Assembly (NCBI GenBank): GCA_007449985.2
Contig: VIIQ02000136.1
Span: forward strand, 124,001 to 188,000
Length of the DNA stretch: 64,000 bases
From: Desmodesmus armatus
Lineage: Eukaryota > Chlorophyta > Chlorophyceae > Sphaeropleales > Scenedesmaceae
Direction of reading: 5' to 3'
Shown here piece by piece: positions 11,814 to 23,042 of the stretch. Numbering within the stretch: position 1 is the first letter of the stretch; each line of letters begins with the position of its first letter. The translations under genes were made by a program, and so were the position numbers. The notes under the pieces are model-generated. The model worked only from the letters and a program-made list of their open reading frames with translations, was not told the origin of the DNA and did no database searches.

Positions 11814-13972
11814 ATGGCTCTGCAAGGTTGGCCCATCTCGCTGCAGCGTGCTGCAACCATCAGCTACACCCTAGTAGATGAGGTGAGAGAGAACCTGGCA
11901 GGCTGGCGGTCCCATAATCAGTTCAATTCCAACGTGATCCCTTGCAGTTGCTTTGTTGCAAATGTTTGTCAACTCCAACTAATGGAGCACTTGCAAGCTC
12001 AACATGTGCTATCTCAGATGGACCTGTGTGAGATGCAGCCGTGTGCTCAAAAGATCCCTCACGGCATCTTGCATTGGACAGCACCTTGCAGCACATAAAA
12101 ATTCCAATAGACTAAGGAAGGTGCTCAATGGGGTGCAGGTGGGGCCATGCGTGCAGGCTTGCACTCACTGCTCCACCGTTACCTTTCTGTATGTGCTCTC
12201 CCCTCCCCCCATGCATCACCCCCCTCCCCGAAACCCACCCATCCCTGTATCAGGTCCACACCCTCGTCGATGCGGATGCCCACACCCTCTCCCCTGCCGC
12301 ATACCCGGGGGCGCGTGGCCGCCTTGACCCCCTGCGCAAGAAGATTGCTGTGTGTGGGCTGATCCTGTTTGGTACCCTCATCAGCACGCTGGGCAAACTT
12401 GGTGGGTAGCAGACTGGGCGCGAGTCAGGCAGCAGATTCCTGGCTGCATGCAATCAGGCCCTCATCACGCGCTGCTCACACCACCAGGTGCCCGCACCAG
12501 AATTGTTACATGACCGGCCGTCCCCTCCCTTCATGTGACAGCAGCGAATCCAGAATGCAACAGCAGCGAACCCAGAATGTTACAGCTATGTTCTGCCGCC
12601 CTGTACTGCAACGGCAAGTTGCATTCGTAAACTAGAGTGCCAGTGTGGATGACTCTGAAAGCTACGAGCAGCATGGGCAGCAGCAGCAGCAGCAGCAGCA
12701 GCGGCAGGCATCAGCACCCAACAAGCATGTCTCGTGCAGAGCCGTGTTCCCTAGTGTGGCACTGAACAAGTATGCTTGCACTTTCAACACTCCAACTCTG
12801 CGTCTGATCGAGGGTGTATGCACATGTGTCTTATTGACCTGCAGCCTAGCAGCTCCTTCACTATCAGCACCCATCACTTGCAGCAGATTTTTTTGGGAAT
12901 ATGTTGCGTGCACTGCTGAACGTTTATCACTTATGTACATGTGCAGGTTCAAACTAGCCGTGACCTCACAGCACCATGGTTGAATGTGTGTGTGCTTTGC
13001 TGTCTGCTGCAGCCTACCAGCTCCAGGCTGTGGGTCGTGATGGCACGGTGCGACCCTTTGAGAAGCCCTGGTTCATGGTGCTGCTCATGTTTGCAGGTAG
13101 GGCTCGCGTCAGGTTTAGGGTTTAGGGTTTAGGGTTTGGGTGTGATGTTTAGGGTAACTCAACGATGTATGTTCAAGGTGCTGCTCATGTTTGCAGGTAG
13201 GGCCCAGTATCTGCAGGCATGCGTAATCGAGGGGTTCAGGATTATGGGTAGGGTGTGACGTTTCTGGGGTCAGGTCTACTCAGTGCAGCTGGTTCATGAT
13301 GCCTATCATATTTGCAGGTAGGGCTCTGTGTGTGGATTAGAGTACTGGATTTCGTCACTACTGCTGCTGCCGCCGTTGTGTTGCAGGCATGGGCATGAAC
13401 CTGCCGCTGTCTCTGTTCCTGGATTTGGTGCGGCTCAGCAGGCAGCGTGTGAAGGCACTGGTCGGGGGACGACGGCAGCGGCATCAGCCCCAGCAGCAGC
13501 AGCAGCAGCTGTACGTGCCATTGCTGCAGTACGACCAATACGATGATGAGGTGCGCCGTGCATTTACGGTTTATTCAGTGTGCGGATATGGGGTTGGGCA
13601 CTGCACAAGGCCAGGCTAGCTTTCTAAACAGTTCGCAAACCTTTTGGCTACCTTTTGAATTCCTGAGCAGAGTTGAGCCAACCTCTTCAACTGCTCAACT
13701 GGCTGCTGCTGCTGCTGGTGCAGGTGCCTGCTGCCCCTGCTGCTCCCTGGTCACCTGGCAGTGATGATGGTACTGACGAGGCCCCTGCCAGCCTGGCAGC
13801 GCAGTACTGGCACCACCATTTCAGGAGGCTGTTCCACAAGCAGGTGCTGCTGCTGCTGCTGCCTACACTGTGCGACTTGGTGGGGGCAGCACTGCTCAAC
13901 ATAGGTGAGGGGATACAGCATGCGACGGGCAAAGTGCTGCTGATGCGGTGGGGGTGGGGGTGGAGGTGGGGG

Positions 13973-14048
<76 letters not shown>

Positions 14049-17000
14049 TACCTTGTGCAACTTGGTGGGGGCAGCACTGCTCAACATTGGTGAGGGGACA
14101 CTTGCTTTGCTGCATGCGTTGGTGACGCAAACCCCCTGGTTTTGTTGATTGTCTTGACAGCAGTTGGTCAGGATCATCACCGAAAACCCCCTGTGCGACC
14201 TGTTTGGGGTAGCACTGCTTGATATAGGTGAAGGAGACACGGCATGCGAGAAGCAAAGTGCACTTATCCACTCTGGCAGTGGTGCTGGGCTTCTGCAGGA
14301 CAGTAGCAGTCACTACCAACAGCTGAACTCAGCACGGTGCACCAGGCACCCCGGCAGCCCCCCTTGTCAGCACTACATGCCTGCTGCACCTGTTCAAACA
14401 AACCACCAATAACACATGTAGTCCTGCCCTTGATTGTTTCATGCTTTTCTGATTGTCTCCCCTATTGCCCCCTTCCCTCCCCACCACCACCCGCAGGTCT
14501 CCTGTCAGTGACTGCCTCAGCCACCCAGATGATGCGGCAGTCCCTACTGCCCTTCACAGCCGTGCTGGGCTTTGCCTGCTGGCGCAAGCGGCTCAACGGC
14601 TACCATACAGCAGGCATTGCAGGTTGTGTGGTGAGTGACGTCACTCTTTACACACCTTACTTGAAGAGTCATGCTGACTGCTCAGCCTGAAGTTTAATTT
14701 TGCATGTAGGTAGCTGTTGTTGCAGGTTTGCTTCTGCACCGTTTAGTGCCCGACGTAATGTCATTGTTGGCTCTATGCAGCAGACATAAACGGTAGTAAA
14801 TGTAGGCTGTGTGGTGAATGCAGTCAGATTACACTTGTCCTTACTTATGGAGGCATGTGTCGACCCTTGTGTTGGACCCAAATCATTTATTTTGTGTTTT
14901 GAAAGGTGGGAGGGGGGGAGGTTGTTGGATACCTTCACAACTGGTGTTGTTATCTTCCGCTCTTGTTGCAGAAGTGGAGAGAGTAACACAAGGTTGAGGG
15001 TATCTCACAACTCACCTGCTCTCCCCCCTTCCAGAACCTGCCGAGGCCGGTTGTACTGTGTTGTATGATCGCTACTGTTCTGCATAGATCAAGGTGGTTG
15101 GTGCCACACTTTGATCTCCTTGCAATTGCGGCTATACATTGGAACTAAGCTGCAAATTTCTCAACCCTTTCTTGGAAAGGCTTGGACCCTGCAGTGCGGT
15201 GAGGTGGGGTGTGGCTAAAACCCCAAAACCTCAAACCTTACTCTGCCCTGTTTTTGCAGTTGGGGTTGGGCCTGGGTTCGGCCCCTTGCCTTGCCTCATG
15301 CTACACCCCCCCCCCCTTCCTCGATAGCACTGCTGCTGTCCATGCACTCCGCATGTCCGCTTGCATGGCTGCAGGTAGGTTTGGGCCTTGTTGCTGCCTC
15401 ATGCCTTGCCTCATGCTACCCCTTGCCCCCCCCCCCCCACACACACACTCACACACCACTCACAATGCTGCTGCTGCTGCCATACACTTTTTGTCTTGTC
15501 TGCTTGCGTTGATGCAGATTGGGTTGGGCCTTGTTGCCGCCTCCTGCCTTGCCTCAGGCTACAGTGGCAGCAGCAGCATCCCCACAGCCGCCGGCGGCGG
15601 CAGCAGCAGCGGCAGCAGCAGCAGCAGCAGCAGGGCCAGCATGGCTGTTGGCATTGCCCTCATCCTGCTGTCACAGCTGGTAGCTGCTGGGCAGCTGTGG
15701 ATAGATCAGAGCAGCTGGAATGCACAGCTGCAGCTGTCACCTCTAAAGATTGTGGGGTGTGAGGGACTGCTGGGCATGCTGCTGACGGTGAGTTTTGCAA
15801 GCGGTGGGTTTAGGTAGGGTCTTGGTGTGCAGAAATTTAGGGTTTGGGGTAGAGGGCTAGAGCAGCTGGAATGCTCGGCTGCAGCTGTCACCTCTAAAAA
15901 TTGTGGGGTGTGAGGGCCTGTTGGGCATGCTGCTGACGGTGAGCTTTGCAAGCAGTGGGTCTAGCCAGGGGTTAGCCAGAACCAACCTAAAACCCTTGCC
16001 CAGCTCTTGACTTGTGGCACTGTGTGTTCAGGCCTGGGCCTAGTGCTGACAGTATGTAGGCAGGAAAGTGCTGGTGCCTTTGTGGCCACATGGACGATCT
16101 AGAACTTCCAGGGGAACACACTTGGAAGTCACCACCTGCGCACATTCTCCAACAGTCCGGTTGGTGCTGTTGCCGCCGTGTACTGCTGCTGCCGCTGCAG
16201 ATGTTTGTGGTGCTGCCCCTTGCTGACATCAGCAGCCTAGGTGGGGAGGGCCGTGGCCTGTCTGAGGACACCTGGGACACACTGATCATGATTGCCAGCA
16301 GGCCACTGCTGCAGGTGAGGACAGTAAGGTGCAGTGCAGTGCAGTACAGTATGGTTGGCTATGCTACAGCCACTGGGGTCATAGTACCAGTAGCAGCTCA
16401 GCCTGAAACCCTGATAATGATTGCCAGCAGGCCACTGCTTGCAGGTGAGGATGATGCACTGGCAGTACAGTACTGTACTGTACAGTATGGTACTGTATGG
16501 TGTGGTACAGTACGGTGCGTGATGATACCGTACTGTGCAGGTAGTGGGGACATAATATCCAGCCTTGGCATAGGCCAGCAAGTCAGGAGCTCACGAGGTG
16601 ACTTGCCGAAGGAAGCACAAGTTGCTGTGTTGCCATTTTACCACAGCAACAGAACAGTCGCAACCGGACCCCGGGCGTGAACATGCCAGTGCAGTGCCTG
16701 CCCTGTCAAGAGCCTGCAATGTGCCTGCATCGATCCTCGAGAGTTTTGTATGCGTTCATCTGGGCGCCTGATGTCTGTGCGCTGCTGCAGGTGCTGCTGC
16801 TGGTGTACACGGCCTCCCTACAGGCCTACAATATATGCGGCATGGTCACATTTGGTGAGACACTGTAAACACTTCTTGCACACCTCTTGACCAGCGGTAT
16901 TTTCAGCGCCACCGCCAGCACTGTAATTGCGTTTGCCGTGTGCTACTGCTACATGTTGTGCTTTGTCACCATAAACACACCAACAGGGTCTTACAATGTA

Positions 17001-17359
17001 GCCAGCATGTTCACTACATCATGTGCCTCATTGCCCTGCCCTTGCATGCTGTGAGCTTGGTTTTCTTGCAAGATGGGCTGTGCTGTTGTGTGCTGTGTTA
17101 TGCTATGCCGCGCTGTGCCGCGCTGTGCTGTGTCGCAGGTGAGTTGAGTGCCGTGGACACCACACTGCTCCAAGCGGTGCGGACGCTGTTTGTGTGGGTG
17201 ATCAACCTAGTGGTGTATGCAGTAGCAGCAGCACTCACACCAGACAGAACAGACCAGCAGCAGCTGGACACACACTGGCTACAGCAGCCAGCATCAACGG
17301 CCGCACCAGCAGCAGCTGCAACTGTGCGTCAAGCTGAGCACCACCAGCAGCAGCAAAGT

Positions 17360-17414
<55 letters not shown>

Positions 17415-17589
17415 GAGCAAAGATGCGGACAACTGCATCAGCTCTAGCCATGCAAGGGTTAGCAGCAAGTGCTGCTGTTGAGCTGAAAGGCTCAGGCGCC
17501 ATGGAGGCAGCTCCTTTGCGGGCCAGTGGCTCCCTCCTGAGCACGGAGTATGCGGACCAGCAGCAGCTGTTGAAACCTGTGCCATCTGC

Positions 17590-17624
<35 letters not shown>

Positions 17625-18955
17625 GGGGAGGAGGGCAAAGCTTGGAAGGTGAAGAGCCAACACAGCAGCACCACCAGCAGCAGCAGCAGCATCCCAGCAG
17701 GCCACAACAAGCTATGGAACAACCATGCTTGCAGGCCAGCAGCGACCACAGCAGCATGCAAACTCAGCAGCGGCAGAAACAGCAGCGGCGGCGGCGTGGC
17801 TGCCACCACAAACCCAATCGGCAGCAGCAGCAGCAACCTGTAGGTCTGTCTGCAACACAGCAATGGCCAAGCAATGGTCAGGCTACGGGTAGCCCAGGGC
17901 CTGGTGCGGTGCCAGCTGGGGCAGCGGCTGCTGCAGTCTCAACAGCAGCAGTAACAGCCTCTGGCTTAGCAGCCGCCCTCACAGCTGGCTCTCACGCAGC
18001 AGCAGCAGCAGCAGCAGCAGCAGCTGCTGCAACGCCAATTATGCAACCCATCGCGTTGCCGCCAGCCCTGGGTGCTGCTGCTGCCGGGGCAGTAGGAGGC
18101 AGCGGTGCAGGGTCATGTCAGCTGCTGCATCTGCTATTGATGCTGCTGCTATGGTGGTTGGCTTGCCTGGGGAGCCTTGGCTGGTGTGGTCCTTTATGCA
18201 GGCAGCTGGGTTTGTGCTGCTGATTGTAGGTGAGTCCGCAAGTTCTGAGACAGGGGTCTTCAACTGCCTCCTGGTCCTGCTGTTGTGTGTTTACATACTA
18301 CGTCTTGCCATGCCTTGCCTGGCCGCCCCTCGCCTTGCTGCTACCGGCTGTGCGTCACATGTCCATCCGCACTCCCTGTTGAGTATCGCTCAACTCCTGT
18401 GTGGTTAAAGAGCATGCCCTTGCTCTTTGTCGTAGCTTTGATGGGTGACCTGCTTTCTCTCACGGTTTGGTCGAACACCACTCTTCACATATGCTGTTCC
18501 CTGCTCCCTGCTGCCGTGCACGCCACATACGCAGCGGCACTCACATACAGTCGAGGCGACAACGAACGGTTGCGAAGGCAGCTTGAAGCTGAAGCAGCCC
18601 TTATCTTCGCCGACATGCCTCCTGGTGGCGGTTGGAGCTCAAGGCCCCCTCCGTTACTGGATCCCTCGCCGGATCCTCCTACCGATTCACTGCAAACATG
18701 GATATAGACTCTGCTGCCTTTTTACGTAGCTCCCAGGGGCCGTTTGGTAGGTCGCTGTATGGGGTGACGCCAACGGCTTCGCAGGGATCGCCCTTACGAA
18801 GGCGGGACTCCGAGTGTTCATTGAGTCAGCGGTCATCGGCCAGTGCCGGGATGCTTGCGGGTGTGAGTGTGGAGGGTGCTGATGGTGTTGGGCTGGGGCA
18901 GCCGCCGGGCGGTGAGGGGGAGATGAGTAAGGGGTTGGATGGGGCGGATGTGTAG
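11814..18955 (+). CDS. SLC35F6: SLC35F6-like solute transporter (drug/metabolite transporter superfamily)
   Basis: Eleven exons with matching phases: 11814-11882, 12254-12401, 13013-13096, 13387-13550, 13724-13904, 14497-14630, 15518-15787, 16201-16314, 16791-16854, 17139-18229, 18535-18955. The protein is a multi-pass membrane protein whose segments follow the SLC35F6 order: KKIAVCGLILFGTL, MVLLMFAGMGMNLPL, LLPTLCDLVGAALLNIG, SATQMMRQSLLPFTAVLGF, KRLNGYHTAGIA, LKIVGCEGLLGMLL, the ELSAVDTTLLQAVRTL helix and a last helix QAAGFVLLIV. In animals this family sits in lysosomal or mitochondrial-associated membranes; the substrate here is unknown. Oddities: an insertion of roughly 290 residues rich in Gln/Ala lies in exon 10 between the last two helices, and the frame breaks once near 18090-18130 and once near 18600-18660. 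Introns hold several copies of exon edges. The first ATG is at 11814; the exon 1/2 join is inferred from phase. Confidence 0.85.
13068..13322 (+). repeat. Three copies of the exon 3 end and donor (transporter gene)
   Basis: The true end of exon 3, ...GCTGCTCATGTTTGCAG|GTAGGG (to 13096), recurs almost exactly at 13178-13204 and in diverged form at 13290-13322 (CATATTTGCAGGTAGGG), all before exon 4. Spacing is about 105-115 bp. Each copy keeps a usable-looking GTAGGG donor. Confidence 0.8.
13113..13141 (+). repeat. Interstitial telomere-type repeat (TTTAGGG)
   Basis: Three to four head-to-tail TTTAGGG units, followed by degenerate ones (GTTTGGGTG, TGTTTAGGG), lie just inside intron 3 of the transporter gene. 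TTTAGGG is the plant-type telomere unit, also used by some chlorophytes. At this size the tract is probably a product of break repair or local slippage rather than a functional telomere. Confidence 0.75.
13856..14236 (+). repeat. Three copies of the exon 5 end and donor (transporter gene)
   Basis: The exon 5 end encoding PTLCDLVGAALLNIG with donor ATAG|GTGAGG (to 13904) is repeated at 14046-14098 (donor ATTG|GTGAGG) and, more diverged, at 14189-14236 (GATATAG|GTGAAGG). A CTG-repeat run precedes the second copy. The copies still read as the same peptide in one frame, so the duplications seem recent or under some constraint. Confidence 0.85.
15256..15563 (+). repeat. Three copies of the acceptor and exon 7 start (transporter gene)
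   Basis: The true exon 7 start (GATGCAG|ATTGGGTTGGGCCTTGTTGC, 15511 on) is preceded by two copies, at about 15256-15308 (TTTTTGCAG|TTGGGGTTGGGCC) and 15367-15420 (GGCTGCAG|GTAGGTTTGGGCC), each followed by the same CCTTGCCTTGCCTCA segment. Both decoys keep an AG acceptor. C-rich and CA-rich spacers separate the copies. Confidence 0.8.
15709..15963 (+). repeat. Two copies of the exon 7 end and donor (transporter gene)
   Basis: About 105 bp spanning the end of exon 7, the donor CTGACG|GTGAG and 25 bp of intron are duplicated in tandem: 15709-15817 is the true junction and 15859-15963 the copy. They differ by only a few substitutions, and the copy still encodes LQLSPLKIVGCEGLLGMLLT with one change. 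This is the clearest recent junction duplication in the gene. Confidence 0.88.
16278..16545 (+). repeat. Copied exon 8 end plus GTACAGTAC-rich tracts
   Basis: The exon 8 end ATGATTGCCAGCAGGCCACTG...CAG|GTGAGGA (to 16314) recurs at 16416-16450 with an extra T and an intact donor. After each copy the intron runs into palindromic GTACTGTACAGTAC-type sequence (16320-16350 and 16460-16545), which could form hairpins. Confidence 0.75.
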
Positions 18956-19625
18956 GGGATGGTTTGGGTTTGGTGGAAATTGGGGGTGGTGTAGGTTGTG
19001 GGTGAATGGCTTTACAGCAGTTGTTGCAATGAGAAGATTCTGCCGTGTGCAGGAATGGGTTGGCGGAGCACATCCGCAGGGGTTCTGAGGGTTGAGTGTG
19101 CATGCAAATGACCAGCCTGCAGTGATGTGTTCCAGCCTGACTGTGACCTTTCTGTTTGCTTGCATGTCAGCCAGTGTGGACTGCAACTGACTTTGACCCT
19201 GACTGTTGTGGCCTCGTCTGAAGCCTAAGCCCCATGCTTTCTCTTGGGGGGAGGGACATTTGTTTTTTCGTGGCTGTGCAGGATTGCTGTGTGCAGGAGT
19301 GCATGTCGCTCAGGCTGCCGTGTGTGGCCTTCCTTGTGGTTTGTGGTTCAAAAATGCTGGGGACACCCCAGGAGACAATGTGCTAGGCAATTGATGTCCG
19401 CCACCAGGCTTGTTGAGGCTGCCCCGCTTGGCCAGTGCTGCTGCAGGCAGCAGGGTTTAGGGTTTAGACCCCAAGCCCTGGGGCCCCTTTGCACTGGATA
19501 TGTTTGAAGGTGTCTCAAAGGTCATTTTTGTAGTGCAATCCTACCTGGGGTCCACATGGACGCGTGTGCAGTTGTAGATAAGTGGGCTTTGACGAGACAA
19601 ACCACGTGGGTTCACCCAGCGTGTT

Positions 19626-19656
<31 letters not shown>

Positions 19657-20555
19657 GTGCTTTGCTGTGTGCTATTTGTGTGACGTGGGGCAGGTGAGCA
19701 CGTTGCTTGGCATAGCAGTGCACACAGGCTGTGCTGTCTTCTTCAAACGTTGCTGGGCCCAGGAAAGTTTTGCGCTTGATGTGGCAAATTCAGCGTTGGA
19801 TTTTGTGTGTCTGACTGCAGATAGCTGGAAGTGTTCGGTCTGCGGTTAGGCCCTAGGGAGTCCTGCACTGGCAGTGGTGTGACTTGGGCAGGTCCTTGCT
19901 GAAAGGGCTCAGGGTGCAAGTGTTGTGTCCAACAAAGGCCTTGCGTGATGGCAAAGAAACGTATGCTAGGGCACCTCGTTTGTCTTGGCTAGTGTCGCTT
20001 GCACTCATTCTTTGTTAGACAGCAGTACTGCACACTACAGTAAATCTCGAGAGGTCTGCATCCCAATGAGACCGCCACCGACCATCCTTACACGTTTTTT
20101 GAGTTGATATCTGCAACTTCATGCAATAAGTCCCCTCTTGCACCCGTTGTCCCTCACTGCCCCCCCTCCCCCCCGATTTCCGACGGCATTGGCGGACGCG
20201 AGCAAATTTGAGCAACAGAAAGTGATATTTGTGATCAAAGCCTCAATGATAGCCTTGTGGTGTTGATAACGTTGCTCAAAAGACCAGCAGGGATGCCCCG
20301 CGCTGAAGTACTGTACAGTATACTGTACTGTCCTTACGTAAGCACAATTTCCAAGTGTGGATGTCGTATGGAGAATCGCACCCGTGAAATATATTTGTCA
20401 GTTCTGAGACCCATTCTGAAATATTCACGCTGCAACAGTAATCTGTGACAGTGCTGTGCATCCAAAAGCACTTGTGCCAAGCCTAGGCCCAACTCAATCA
20501 GAAAAGACACACTCTACAAACCAAAAACGTTTTTCTATCCCTCTATCATTGTAAA
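18956..20555. other. Intergenic region between transporter and MYND genes
   Basis: No supported gene. It contains a telomere-like TTTAGGGTTTAG fragment near 19457, a (GT)n run passing into a long G run at about 19625-19660, copy C of the dispersed repeat at 19925-20070, and a GTACAGTATACTGTACTG palindromic tract near 20311. The sequence just before 20556 is AT-rich, consistent with a promoter or leader for the MYND gene. Confidence 0.5.
19925..20070. repeat. Dispersed repeat family, copy C
   Basis: Reverse-orientation match to 4264-4400: the TTGTTAGACAGCAGTACTGC block, then TAAATCTCGAGAGGTCTGCATCCCA, with a diverged GGGCACCT...CGCTTGCACTCATT segment before it. Only the part of the element that is missing from copy B is present. 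Confidence 0.65.
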
Positions 20556-20994
20556 ATGAAGGTCTGGAAGGAAGTAGAGGCAGGCCTCGATGCTGTACTG
20601 TCTGATGTCCAGGCCTACTTGAAGGGTCCAAAGCTGCAGGAGCTCTGCTGCGCCTTGCAGACCCTCTGTGCAGCTGGTTGCAGCAGCAGTAACGAGACAC
20701 GGGACACCAGCGAAGTACTCAGCTGCCTGCAATGCTTCGTAAAGGCTATGCAGCTGCTGGCCAAGCTGCTGTCAGCTCGGAAGCGTGCCAGGGAATGGAA
20801 TCAGCAGGAATACAGCAACAGGGTTTTAACTGCGTTGACAGCAGCCACAGCAGTGCTGAATCACCCGTCTCTGTATATGAACGCCTCTGCTGGTGGGAAG
20901 ATGGCAAAGAGGATGCTGGGAGACACAGACCTCATGCCGTTGGTGGCAGCAGCGCAGCAGGAGGTTGCGCAGCTGCTGCTGGCTGTATCGCAGC

Positions 20995-21026
<32 letters not shown>

Positions 21027-23009
21027 CAGCAGACAAACAACCATCAGCAGCAGAGTGATGCACTGCTGCTATCACTTGCCCAGCAGCTGCTGCTGTGGTG
21101 GTGTGAGGCCTCAAGGCTGTGGCTGCTGCACCCCGACCGGTCAAAGCATGCCGCAGCCGCCACAGCAGCAGCAGCAGAAGCCTACTGGGCTCATCAGCTG
21201 CAAGCAGTGGAGCTTGCATCAGCAGTGTTGCAGGCTGCAGGGCACAGCTGCACTACTGAGCAGTTCCTGGTCCTTTTCAAGGTAGGGGCGTGCCTGTGCA
21301 AGTAATGGTTTAGTTTAAGTCGCCCATGTGCCCCTGGCTCTTGTTCGGATTGCACGGCTTTGCCGTGCCACTGACTGCAAGTGTGACTGCAGCAAGACAC
21401 ATGGTTGGTGTGGGCCGCCTACCAACGTCACGCATAGGTGTCACGGCTACTGGTGCAGCATGCCTGTGTGAAAGTAGTGTGCTGGTTGTGAAAGGGTTGC
21501 AACAGGACAATGGACGATAGGACGTGTGCGGGGGTGTAGTATTGTAGGACCTGACTGATCAAGCTGCCTGGCCATTTGGTCAGCCATGATGAACGTCTCC
21601 CACCCCCTGGGCTTGGTTCTGGTTCCATCGCTGGTGTGCATCAACACTTGCCTGCTACTGGCAACCAGCACTGGAGCAGCAGCAGCCCCACACTCCCACC
21701 CTCCTCACATTGCCGCCGATGCTGCCTGCACATGCACATATACAGGCGGTCTGAACGTGCTAGCCCCGTTTGCCGGCCTGCCGTGATTCCCTTTGATCCC
21801 GCTTGATCTGCTCAACAAGCACTGCCACCCACAACATCGCACATGCATGACTGAGAGCCTGTGCGTCTTCTGCGCTGCCTGCACATCTTGCTTACAGGCA
21901 GCGCACCAGGTGGCGATCGCCCAGGCACACGCACTGGAAAATTGCTCCCACCTGATCCAAGAAGCCGCAGGCGTCCGCTACACACGCGCCCCCTACCTGC
22001 GGCTAGCCCTCACCACTGCTACTGCTGCAACACCAGCATCCCATTGACTCCAGCAGCTCTGATGGGCACCACCAGTATAAGCAGCACTCCGACTGAAGCA
22101 CTCAGAAGGAGCTTTGAGCGGTTGGCGCAGCATGGGTTTGACCTCAACGGCTGCATATTTCCTCTCTGGCGGCAGCTGGGTATGAGTGACATGCTCCTGA
22201 CGGACGTCACAAGCAAACTCAGGGCAGACAAAGATGTGCAGGACGCCTTGCTTGCTGCAGTCAACTGCTGCAGCCTTGCCAAGAGCAGCAGCAGATGCCA
22301 CATCCTGGCGCTTGTTTGGCCTCAAGGGGAGAGGCCCCTGATGCTGCGTGCACTGTCTCTCATGTTGCACGAGGTGCAGGAGTGCCTCTTTGCCACGGTA
22401 CACCCCACTGCAATCAGCAGCACCGAGTGGGAGCAGCGGCAGTGCATGCCAGGATCACTCGAGGGCCTGAATCGGGAGCAGCAGCAGCTGCTGAAGGCAG
22501 TGTGCTGGATGCTACCCGAGATGCTGCTGCGGACCACGCTGCAAGCCGTGCCAGGGGAACCACTGTTCGCGGCAGAAGCAGCAGCAGCGGCGACTTGGGC
22601 CGTGAAGTGCTGGCATGTTCCTAGCATGGAGGCAGCAGCAGCTGGAGCAGCGGGAACAGCGGCAGCAGCGGCAGCAGAAGGAGCAGATGCAAAAGTGCCG
22701 CAGCAGCTGCTGCCAGGACTGCTCGACTGCTGGCTTGAGCTCATGCAACAGTTGCTGCTACAGCAGAGTACTCCGCCAAACAAACTGGCGGCACTGCTGC
22801 AGCAGCAGTGGCCCGGCTATCCGCACCAACAGAAGGCGGCGCAGCAGCTGCTGCCGGTGGCAGACATGTATGCCCTTCCAGGTTTGCTGTTCCAGGTTCG
22901 CAATACAGCCCGGATGCGGCCGCTTGACAGCCCGATAGCAAAGGAGCTGTCGAGTGCGGGCATCTGTGGCTGTGCGCAAGATGAGACCAGGCCCTCACTG
23001 CCTTGGCTG

Positions 23010-23042
<33 letters not shown>

